A DNA stretch of 16,163 nucleotides from Oxalobacteraceae bacterium (GTDB lineage Bacteria > Pseudomonadota > Gammaproteobacteria > Burkholderiales > Burkholderiaceae_D), in the NCBI GenBank assembly GCA_947446335.1, contig CANFGA010000018.1:1-16163 (forward strand), in the 5' to 3' direction. Shown here piece by piece: positions 7,478-14,320 of the stretch. Under the pieces are notes generated by a model. The model was not told where the DNA came from, did not search any database, and worked only from the letters and a program-made list of their open reading frames with translations. Every line of letters starts with the position of its first letter. Position 1 is the stretch's first letter. Made by a program: the position numbers and the translations under genes.

Positions 7478-8163
7478 TTGGTCGACCTTGCCGTCTTCGT
7501 CAGCGGACCGGCCGCCCGCAGCGTGAATTTGAATATCCCCGGCGTGGCAACTACCGGCGCCGGCGCGGTGGCAGACAATATCGCCGGTTCCCGGCTTGCC
7601 GCTGTCTTGCTCGCCGCTTCATCGAGGCTGGTGATGTCGAGGCCGCCGAAACTCTTGCCCTGGAAGGCCGACTCGGCCGCCAGCAGGCGAATATAATGCG
7701 GCACCAGATCGGCGCGCACGCTGTTGCCTTCGATGCCGATATCGTCGCCCGCAATCGTCAATCTGGTCAGCCACACGCCCGCCACCGATTGGCGCGCCAG
7801 GCCGCGCAAATACACCGAATACCCGAGCGCATTGCCAAAATCACCGCGCAACAACATGTCTTTTGCATCTTGCAATACGTTCAGATTCGCTTCCGCATCG
7901 GCCACTTCCTGCGCCAGCGCGTCATCTCTCTTGCGCGGCGCGAAATCGCGCGCCACCTTGACCAGCAACGCTTCGCGCTGCTCGACCTGGGCCCGGCCCG
8001 CCTCGGCCAGTCGTTCGATACCAGCCACACGGTAACTCATGAATGCGGTCAGCGCCATGCCGACTATGCCGATCACCAGCAGCGCCTGCACGATTGCCAC
8101 TGCCGAAAACAGCTTCTGCTGGCGCTGCAGCGTGGGATTGAACAGATTGATTTGCTGGCTCAC
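7474..8163 (-). CDS. PilN-like MSHA biogenesis protein
   Basis: A 229-residue PilN-family inner-membrane protein. The start is a GTG at 8163 (GTGA overlap with the mshI stop, with AGAGGAAA about 8 nt upstream). It reads SQQINLFNPTLQRQQKLFS, the PilN-type cytoplasmic segment (xINLxNP) that binds the actin-like PilM/MshI protein. The frame is open to 8391 but that extension is antisense-quality sequence inside mshI. A membrane helix is at about 20-42, a coiled coil at ~46-105, and a periplasmic domain at ~107-180 (YLRGLARQSVAGVWLTRLTI is typical). The Ala-rich tail at ~183-229 ends in a final beta-strand (IFKFTLRAAG). In some MSHA loci this gene is called mshI2; I leave the symbol blank because naming varies. 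Confidence 0.87.
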   Translation of the reverse strand: MSQQINLFNPTLQRQQKLFSAVAIVQALLVIGIVGMALTAFMSYRVAGIERLAEAGRAQVEQREALLVKVARDFAPRKRDDALAQEVADAEANLNVLQDAKDMLLRGDFGNALGYSVYLRGLARQSVAGVWLTRLTIAGDDIGIEGNSVRADLVPHYIRLLAAESAFQGKSFGGLDITSLDEAASKTAASREPAILSATAPAPVVATPGIFKFTLRAAGPLTKTARSTK

Positions 8164-9212
8164 GATGCACTTTCCTCTTGTCGCAATGCTGCGCCCAGGC
8201 ACATGAAAAATCGTTGCTGTTGCTGTGGATTGAGCAAATGGGGGGCATCGGACAGATCGACGATGTCGGCCAGGTCGAGCATGGCTACCGGCAGGTACAT
8301 GTTTGTCGCCAGATGCGCTTGCAATCTGGGCGCCGCTATCGGCGCCAGCATCAGTTTGTCGACGACAATGAAATGGTACTGTCGATCGCAATGATCGAGC
8401 GAGCGCTGCAATTCAAGGGTAATCTTGTCGAAGATGGCCAGTTGCGCATCGGTGGCCTTCAGTTGCGCATTGAGTTGCTTGTTCGCTTGCTTCTTCGCTT
8501 GATCTTCATCCATCACCGGATCGATATCGCCCACGGCCGACTTGTCAGCCACAGGCTGACCCTCGATGGCCAGCAACTGCGCCAAACTGACATCGATGCG
8601 GCGCGATGAATACAAGGCGCCACCGTAGGTCACCGTCAGCAAGCCGCCATCGGCACTGAACGACAGCATCGCCATACCGCGGCCTTCGGGCTCCAGCATG
8701 GCCGACACATTACGCTGTGCCATCTCGGCAATATCGATGGTCGTCAACGCTATTTTTGCGTTTGAAAACAGCATCTGGCGCTGTTCGATGATGTTGTTTT
8801 GCGCAGCGACTGCGAACAGCGTCTGGTTGCGCACGCCCGGTCCCTTGGAAACGGGCACGTCGACCATGTCGATGGTGGCCCGGTCGACCGGAAAATCGAT
8901 CATGTCCTTCAAGCGCCAACGCACTGCTTCTTTCATTTCTTCTTGCGGCACGCTGGGCGCATCCACCGACAGAAACTGATATTGCCCCTGCTCAAGCAAG
9001 GTGGTGCAGCGGTATTTTTTGGTGCGCAATTGCTTGCCAAATTTTTCCAGCCCGGCTGTTGGCAGCCCTTTTTCAAGCGCCTGGAACATGGCCAGCGTGA
9101 CCGTCGGCTTTCCAGAGACCGCGTGACGCACGCTGAGCGCGTGCCAGCCGTCGTCGGCGATGCATATCGCCAGCCATTGACCGCCTTTATGTAGCCTTGC
9201 AAATAAACCCAT
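8160..9212 (-). CDS. mshI: MSHA biogenesis protein MshI (PilM-like, actin fold)
   Basis: A 350-residue cytoplasmic protein of the PilM/MshI group, which docks on the N-terminal peptide of the PilN-like protein encoded next. Typical segments are EEMKEAVRWRLKDMIDFPVD, VRNQTLFAVAA, DIAEMAQRNVSAMLEPEGRG and GGALYSSRRIDVSLAQL. The start is uncertain: the frame has ATGs at 9239, 9221 and 9212. ATG 9212 (MGLFARLHKGG) is preferred by resemblance to the family start, with only a weak GGATGG sequence upstream. It is the first gene of the leftward block, so the promoter should lie in the AT-rich gap to its right. Its stop overlaps the next start (GTGA). Confidence 0.88.
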   Translation of the reverse strand: MGLFARLHKGGQWLAICIADDGWHALSVRHAVSGKPTVTLAMFQALEKGLPTAGLEKFGKQLRTKKYRCTTLLEQGQYQFLSVDAPSVPQEEMKEAVRWRLKDMIDFPVDRATIDMVDVPVSKGPGVRNQTLFAVAAQNNIIEQRQMLFSNAKIALTTIDIAEMAQRNVSAMLEPEGRGMAMLSFSADGGLLTVTYGGALYSSRRIDVSLAQLLAIEGQPVADKSAVGDIDPVMDEDQAKKQANKQLNAQLKATDAQLAIFDKITLELQRSLDHCDRQYHFIVVDKLMLAPIAAPRLQAHLATNMYLPVAMLDLADIVDLSDAPHLLNPQQQQRFFMCLGAALRQEESAS

Positions 9213-9360
9213 GCCAACCATCCAGTATGAAATTGCCATCAGCGCGCTGCGCCTTCGTTTTGTGACGTCAGGGCATGAATAACCGGGGCAGGTTCAGATT
9301 CGATCGCGATCTGCTCCGATCACGCTCACATTGTCAGACACCAGCCCTCAGATTCAGCAG

Positions 9361-9530
9361 GATCATAGCTTAGTGCAACATTTTTTTGTTAAAAAATTTT
9401 ACCAACACAAAACATGAAATATTTATATTATTAAATTACTCACTGCAATATACTATGGGCAATTAAATGAGGAAATACCAGCGAAAAAACTGCTGTTTAA
9501 ATATATAAAAGCTAATTAATGTAGCGCAAT
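9361..9530. promoter_or_regulatory. AT-rich divergent intergenic region between mshI and mshQ
   Basis: The 405-bp gap between the divergent mshI and mshQ genes contains no credible gene. Bases 9361-9480 are 25% G+C by hand count and 9381-9440 only 13%, against roughly 60% or more in the surrounding genes. The core holds T7 and A6 tracts (TTTTTTTGTTAAAAAATTTT at 9381-9400) and TATATA/TTTAAA stretches near 9496-9508. It must hold the promoters for mshI leftward and mshQ rightward. Several -10-like boxes occur, but none pairs convincingly with a -35 box, so no exact promoter is called. A-tracts of this kind are typical targets of H-NS/MvaT-like silencers and of UP-element contacts (inference). 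Confidence 0.5.
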
Positions 9531-9617
9531 GCGAGATCCAGCCGACGCTGCGATAGCGATCAAAAAAACAACACTGCGTCAGCCATTTCAAGAAACGCCC
9601 CTCACCAGGAATACCCA

Positions 9618-12600
9618 ATGAGCACACGCCACCGCGCGCAAGGCCCCCAACCAAGCCTGACGTCGATTGTGCGCTGCAGCGCATCCTGGGCGGCAGCGGC
9701 GCTGTTGATGCTGACGGCCATGCCGGCGCTAGCAGTCAACAATTACACCTTCCCCGGCAATCTGCCTGGCGACTGCCGCGACAACTCGAATGGCAATTAC
9801 AGCTGCGGCGCGCTGACGCTGGGCGCCGGCGACACGATCGTCGTCGTCGCCCCGCGCCCGGCCACCATCACCGTCATCGGCACATTGACGATAGGCGATG
9901 GCGCGCAGATCAATCTGACGGGATCGGCGTCCGAGCTGAAATTCATTGTCAGTGCGGGATTCGGCTTGGGCGTCGACACGGTCATGAATGCCAACATCGA
10001 AAGTGTCGCGGCCGGCCTGATCGGCGCGCGCAGCAAGATCAGCGGCGATATCAGCACCGGTGCCGGCATCCTGACCGCGAATGACAGCGTCAGCATCAAC
10101 GGCAACATCAATACCGCCGCCGGCGCCGTCAACCTGGGCGCCGGCAACCAGGTGAGCGGCAACATCAATACGCTGGCCGGTGTCGTCACGATCGGCGCAA
10201 ACAGTTCAACCGGCGGCTACATCACCACAGCCGGAGGCGAAGTCAACCTCGGCGCGCGCAATAGCGTCGGCAGCAACATCACGACGGCAGCCGGCGTCGT
10301 CACGCTGGGGGAATACAACAAGATCGGCGGCAGTATCAAGACCGCGGGTGGCGGCGTCAACATCGGCGCCAACACGACGGTCGCCAGCGACATCATGACG
10401 ATGGCTGGCGTCGTCAATCTGGGCGCGTTTGGCGTGGTCGGCGGCAACATCGGCACCGATGCCGGCGCCGTCAATGTCGACAACGACAGCCGCATCTGCG
10501 GCAACATCGACACCCTGGTCGGCGGCGTCATCACGCTGACCGCCAATGTCAAGGTTGGCGGCGGCATCCACACCTTCGGTGCGGGAGCGATCACGATCAG
10601 CGCCGGCAGCACCGTGGGCGGCAACATGAAAGCGATGGTCGGCGTCATCACGATGACCGGCGTTCAGGTCGGCGGCGACGTCGAAGCCTTGATCGGCGTC
10701 ATCACGCTGACCAACACGCGTATCCGCGGCAAAGTCAACACACTGACCTTTTTCTTGCTAGGCTTTGGCATTACAAGTACCAACAGCCAAATCTATGACA
10801 AGAGCCTTGTCATCCCAGCCGCTTGCGCCGCCAATCCCGCCACGCCAGCCTCGGCCGCATCGTTCGATGCGCTCGAGAGCAACACCAATCTTCCGTGGAG
10901 CAAGACAGCGCGCAAACCGCTGTATACGAAGCTGACCGGCGCGCCATTCACGCTCGACATCGCCGCCTTGACGGCCGATGGCATGCTGGAAAGCGCTTAC
11001 GTGGCCAGCGGCAGCACCGACAAATATGTCCAGCTGGAATTGTTTGACGATCTAGGCTTGGGTGCAGCATGCAAAGATTACAAGAGCCCGGTGGCGGTGG
11101 GGAAAGCCAAGTTCGCGTCGGCCTCTCCTTCGGGCGCCGCCGGGCGCGCGCTCAGTGCACCGATCACGGTATCGGAAGTCCATCGTTCGCTGCTGGTGCG
11201 CATCAGGGAATGCGCCGACAGCACGGACAACAAGCTCGGCACCTGCACCAGTTTCACCGGTACGGCGCCGGCTTGCTCATCGGACCGGCTCGCGGTGCGC
11301 CCTCCGGTGTTGAAACTGTCGACGAGCACGCCGATGGGCGTGGCGCCGCAAGTTGATGATGGCAATACCATCCGCGCCGGCACCGACTTCACGCTGCGCG
11401 CCACGACCACCGGCGGCTACGACGGCATGCTGACCCTCGACGCGAGCAGGCTGACGGCGCAATTGCCCAGCGAAGGCACCAATACCCAAAGCGGCGGCAT
11501 CATCGGTGTGCTGACGCCATCGACGCTGTGGGCGAACGCAAACGCGGTACCGGCCACTTACAGCGAAGTCGGCTATCTGTACATCGGGATCGGCGCTTAC
11601 CGCGACGACAATTACACGGCCATCGACAGCACTGCCGGCGATTGCATCATCAGCACCTTCAACAATGCCAACCTGGCCGACACCTTGAGCGCAGACGGCA
11701 AGTATGGCTGCAGCATCGGCAACAATGTCATTGCATCGCTGGGGCGCTTCGTGCCCCATCATTTCAGCACAGTGATTGTCGATCGCACACCGCTCATTTG
11801 CCCCCCTGGCTTGAGCCAGGAAGGCCAGCCCTGCAGCGCTGCTTATTCGGGGCAGCCGTTCAGCGTGACGATCACGGCGCTCAGCGCCAACAACACGACT
11901 ACCCTCAATTACAAGAACTTGCTGGCGCGCGCAGTGACGCTCGAAGCCTGGAGCGAGCCGGGCATGCTGGCGGCGGAAAACCAGAATCCGCTGACGATGT
12001 TCCCTGTTCCTGTTCCTCCGGCTGTCGTCGGCCATGGCGCCTTGAGTTCGGTGGCAGCGGGTGCGTTCACTGATGGCGTGGCCAGCGCAAAACCGGTCTA
12101 CACTTTCCCGGTGCGCTATCCTGCGATCGCGCCGGCGACGCTGGCCGCTCCCACCATCATCTATCTGCGCGCCCGTGAAAACACCGGTGTCGCAGCCGAC
12201 AATGCCACCTCGGCCAAGGCAGTGGCAGCATTATCGATCGAAGCCGGCATCACTGTGATCAGCGGCCGCTTCAAGCTTGACAATAATTACGGCTCCGAAT
12301 TGCTGGCCGTGCCGGTCACGACACGGGCTCAATACTGGAATGGCACGCGCTTCATCAACAACACCAACGACAAGACCAGTGACTTCAGCGCGGCCAATGT
12401 CATGCGCAGCGATTGCAAGTTGCGCGTGAATGGACGAACCACGACCGATCCTACATGCAAAAATGCCACTACCATGCAGGCATCACCGCTAACAAACACC
12501 ATGAAAAACGGCTCGGCCATCTTCAAGTTATCGACCCCGGGCACCGGCAATACCGGCAGCATCGATCTCAGCATCGACTCCAGCACCTCGCCGTGGTTGC

Positions 12601-12674
12601 CGAGCACCAAGGCACGCATCGGCGTGGGCATCTACAAGGCCGGTCCATTGATCTACATTCGCGAAATGTATTGA
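9618..12674 (+). CDS. mshQ: MshQ-like secreted protein with beta-helix repeats and DUF6701-type C-terminus
   Basis: A 1018-residue exported protein; CCAGGAA lies about 8 nt before ATG 9618. A signal peptide with a long n-region ends in MPALA, with cleavage near residue 39. Residues ~41-123 hold NYTFPGNLPGDC, YSCGALTLGAGD and a beta-rich lead-in. Residues 124-370 are 13 tandem repeats of 18-20 residues with consensus G-N-I-x-T-x-A-G-x-V-x-L-G-A, which suggests a parallel beta-helix. Residues ~440-1018 resemble the DUF6701 region of MshQ: YLYIGIGAYRDDNYTAID, GRFVPHHFSTVI, GQPFSVTITALSANN, GRFKLDNNYGSELLAVPVTTRAQYWNG and a last LIYIREMY. Paired cysteines (for example 533/543/553) suggest disulfides. 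It lies between the two msh blocks but on the opposite strand, unlike Vibrio, where mshQ ends the pilin operon. The function is not established; a surface or fibre-associated adhesin is an inference. Confidence 0.82.
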   Translation: MSTRHRAQGPQPSLTSIVRCSASWAAAALLMLTAMPALAVNNYTFPGNLPGDCRDNSNGNYSCGALTLGAGDTIVVVAPRPATITVIGTLTIGDGAQINLTGSASELKFIVSAGFGLGVDTVMNANIESVAAGLIGARSKISGDISTGAGILTANDSVSINGNINTAAGAVNLGAGNQVSGNINTLAGVVTIGANSSTGGYITTAGGEVNLGARNSVGSNITTAAGVVTLGEYNKIGGSIKTAGGGVNIGANTTVASDIMTMAGVVNLGAFGVVGGNIGTDAGAVNVDNDSRICGNIDTLVGGVITLTANVKVGGGIHTFGAGAITISAGSTVGGNMKAMVGVITMTGVQVGGDVEALIGVITLTNTRIRGKVNTLTFFLLGFGITSTNSQIYDKSLVIPAACAANPATPASAASFDALESNTNLPWSKTARKPLYTKLTGAPFTLDIAALTADGMLESAYVASGSTDKYVQLELFDDLGLGAACKDYKSPVAVGKAKFASASPSGAAGRALSAPITVSEVHRSLLVRIRECADSTDNKLGTCTSFTGTAPACSSDRLAVRPPVLKLSTSTPMGVAPQVDDGNTIRAGTDFTLRATTTGGYDGMLTLDASRLTAQLPSEGTNTQSGGIIGVLTPSTLWANANAVPATYSEVGYLYIGIGAYRDDNYTAIDSTAGDCIISTFNNANLADTLSADGKYGCSIGNNVIASLGRFVPHHFSTVIVDRTPLICPPGLSQEGQPCSAAYSGQPFSVTITALSANNTTTLNYKNLLARAVTLEAWSEPGMLAAENQNPLTMFPVPVPPAVVGHGALSSVAAGAFTDGVASAKPVYTFPVRYPAIAPATLAAPTIIYLRARENTGVAADNATSAKAVAALSIEAGITVISGRFKLDNNYGSELLAVPVTTRAQYWNGTRFINNTNDKTSDFSAANVMRSDCKLRVNGRTTTDPTCKNATTMQASPLTNTMKNGSAIFKLSTPGTGNTGSIDLSIDSSTSPWLPSTKARIGVGIYKAGPLIYIREMY
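9987..10727 (+). repeat. Thirteen tandem ~57-bp coding repeats in mshQ
   Basis: The translated repeats start at residues 124, 143, 162, 181, 200, 219, 238, 257, 276, 295, 315, 335 and 353. The first nine are exactly 19 residues, the next two are 20 and the last two 18. Typical units are GNINTLAGVVTIGANSSTG and SNITTAAGVVTLGEYNKIG. At DNA level motifs such as GGCGTCGTCAC and GGCAACATC recur with a 57-bp period but have diverged, so the array looks old rather than freshly expanded. Confidence 0.85.
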
Positions 12675-12682
12675 ACCGCAGC

Positions 12683-12712
12683 AAAAAAATCACGCCTGGG
12701 CGTGATTTTTTT
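12683..12712. terminator. Strong bidirectional intrinsic terminator between mshQ and mshP
   Basis: A 13-bp perfect stem (seven A, then TCACGC; loop CTGG; GCGTGA, then T-tract) is followed by a T-run on the plus strand, and the leading A-run gives a T-run on the minus strand. It begins 8 nt after the mshQ stop and lies about 20 nt past the mshP stop, so it can end both convergent transcripts. Confidence 0.9.
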
Positions 12713-12731
12713 TGCATCATTCAAGACGAGA

Positions 12732-13409
12732 TCAGAACCGCACCTCGAGCACGCGCTGCACGTAATCGGGGTGATTCGCCGTGGCAGCCTGCGGACAGGT
12801 ACCGGCAGCGGTCGGCTGGTTGCAGGCGGTCGATTTCAGCGTATAGGTGACCAGATCCGGCTGATAGTTGATGTCTTGCACACCACCGGCCGTGGCTGGT
12901 TGGTTCAGTGTCACCGTGCTGGGACCGGTCACGCTCAGTATCGTGGTGCCGGCAGGGATGCCGATTCCCGACACCGGTATGCCATCTGCCAGCATGGTCG
13001 TGTCGGCCACGTTGCTCACCAAAGCAGTACCATTGGTCAGCATGCCGGAAAACGTCCTGCGGCTGAGCGCGCAATTGACGGTGACCGTGAAGCCCGTCAG
13101 CGTGGTGCCGGCAGGCAGTGCAAACGAAGTCGCGGCCTCATTCAGGCATTTTTGCTCTCTCAATGCAGTGTCTGCTTCTCGCAATCGGTGGTACAACCCC
13201 CATTCGATGCCGGCGCGCGCAGCCTGATAGGCGCGCTCGCCCTGGATATCGAGCGCGGAGGCGATCTGGCTGCTGCTCGTCACCTTGACGATGGCCGCGC
13301 CCAGCGCAGAGAGCATGACCAGCAGGAAGATCGCGCTGAACAGACTGAAGCCGCGTTGATTCACCACGCGGAAAGATTGAGCCGAGCGTGTGGGCATTTT
13401 TTGCATCAT
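12732..13409 (-). CDS. mshP: MSHA minor pilin-like protein MshP with an extra central module
   Basis: A 225-residue membrane-anchored prepilin-like protein. The leader ends NQRG at residue 20, followed by FSLFSAIFLLVMLSALGAAIVKV, the usual MshP helix. Position +5 of the mature protein is Ser rather than Glu, as in GspK/PilX-like subunits that sit at the fibre tip. Family segments are AYQAARAGIEWGLY (about 61-73), LPAGTTLTGFTVTVNC (98-113) and the C-terminal ATANHPDYVQRVLEVRF. Between them residues ~119-179 carry a block with VSGIGIPAGTTILSVTG and TLNQPATAGG that I do not expect in MshP and that makes the protein longer than typical family members. ATG 13409 overlaps the mshO stop (ATGA); a second ATG follows immediately. 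It is the last gene of the pilin block, ending just before a strong terminator. Confidence 0.85.
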   Translation of the reverse strand: MMQKMPTRSAQSFRVVNQRGFSLFSAIFLLVMLSALGAAIVKVTSSSQIASALDIQGERAYQAARAGIEWGLYHRLREADTALREQKCLNEAATSFALPAGTTLTGFTVTVNCALSRRTFSGMLTNGTALVSNVADTTMLADGIPVSGIGIPAGTTILSVTGPSTVTLNQPATAGGVQDINYQPDLVTYTLKSTACNQPTAAGTCPQAATANHPDYVQRVLEVRF

Positions 13410-14320
13410 GGCGTGTTATCCACGTGAACCTGGTCAAACAGCGTGACCTCGCCGACATTGCCGCCAGCCTTGGCCAGCGTGAAGCGCAAGCCGATCACGC
13501 CGCTGCGCCGGCTGGCGTCGCTCGCATAATCGAACAGGCAACCACGCACATCGCCGGCCAGCAGCGCATTTTTTGGCGTCATCTGCAGCGCAACGGGGCG
13601 CGTCGTGTCGACCGTAGCCAACGCCGCATCCGTGGTCGGCTGCGCTTCCTGGATCGCATAGTTCCAGTAACGCCGCACTTGCCCGCCCTGGACCGCTGGA
13701 GCACAGCGATAGGTGACCGCTGTCGTGACAACCTGAAAGCGGTGCCTGGGCGACTCGAAGGCCCCAGCTTGCGCATAGCGGTTGACATCCATCGTGAGCA
13801 CATTGCCGGCCACGCCAGTGAGCAGCGCGCGGTTGCCACCCTGATAGGCGTCGGCCGGCGCGATGCCTGGCCCGAGGTTGTAGACCACGACATAGTCACC
13901 GACCAGAATCGTCTGGGAATTGGTCAATGGCGAGCCGATATAATTGAACGATTTCAAGGAGGAATCGGTGAAGCTCAGCTCGCCCGGATTGCTTGGCGTC
14001 CCCACCGCCAGACCATCGTCGATAGCCTGGTAACGCGCACCGGTCTTGGTCAGCAACAATTCCAGGTACTGGATGCCATTCACCTCGACTACCCGGATGC
14101 TGTTGGGCAGCGCCAGGCGCAAGTCGACCCGCATCTTGCGCAGCGCGGCGCCGGCGGTATCGGCCAGATCGGCCCGGTCGCGCACATCCATGTAAGTCCG
14201 GACCGGGGCACGGATGAAGATGGCCACCATCGCTGCGATGATGCCGGTGATGACGATGACGACGATCGCTTCGATCAGCGTGAAGCCGCGTTGCTGGTTC
14301 AGGTTCAGGTTCAGGTTCAT
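13406..14320 (-). CDS. mshO: MSHA minor prepilin MshO
   Basis: A 304-residue type IV prepilin-like protein (PilW/GspJ-like class). The leader MNLNLNLNQQRG is processed after Gly12, and the mature protein starts FTLIEAIVVIVITGIIAAMVAIFI with Glu at +5. Family-typical features are RTYMDVRDRADLADTAGAALRKMRVDLRLALPNS, the VVYNLGPG segment at about 148-155, RFQVVTTAVTYRC and GCLFDYASDASRRSGVIGLRFTLAKAG near the C-terminus; two Cys in the C-terminal part may form a disulfide. Its stop overlaps the mshP start and its start overlaps the mshD stop (both ATGA). The leader is encoded by a hexanucleotide repeat. It is probably a low-abundance subunit needed for fibre initiation. Confidence 0.92.
   Translation of the reverse strand: MNLNLNLNQQRGFTLIEAIVVIVITGIIAAMVAIFIRAPVRTYMDVRDRADLADTAGAALRKMRVDLRLALPNSIRVVEVNGIQYLELLLTKTGARYQAIDDGLAVGTPSNPGELSFTDSSLKSFNYIGSPLTNSQTILVGDYVVVYNLGPGIAPADAYQGGNRALLTGVAGNVLTMDVNRYAQAGAFESPRHRFQVVTTAVTYRCAPAVQGGQVRRYWNYAIQEAQPTTDAALATVDTTRPVALQMTPKNALLAGDVRGCLFDYASDASRRSGVIGLRFTLAKAGGNVGEVTLFDQVHVDNTP
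14296..14317 (-). repeat. Hexanucleotide repeat in the mshO leader
   Basis: On the coding strand, the bases after the ATG read AACCTG three times and then a degenerate AACCAG, encoding the (NL)3NQ part of the leader MNLNLNLNQQRG. The 6-bp unit preserves frame, so copy-number change would alter only leader length. Confidence 0.7.

Noticed and set aside
7474..8391. Longer version of the PilN-like protein starting at 8391
   Set aside because: The first 76 codons lie inside mshI in another frame and are Arg/Ser/His-rich; the family start SQQINLFNP with a GTG and ribosome-binding site is at 8163.
9463..9684. A 73-codon open frame on the minus strand across the AT-rich gap
   Set aside because: It overlaps the mshQ start and signal peptide on the other strand, has no good ribosome-binding site, and its composition is not protein-like.
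9987..10727. 57-bp periodicity considered as a CRISPR-like or intergenic repeat array
   Set aside because: The units are degenerate at DNA level, in frame and without unique spacers; they are protein repeats within mshQ.
11277..12035. A 252-codon open frame on the minus strand
   Set aside because: It lies antisense inside mshQ, whose frame has a signal peptide and a DUF6701-like region. No recognisable domain is present in the antisense product.
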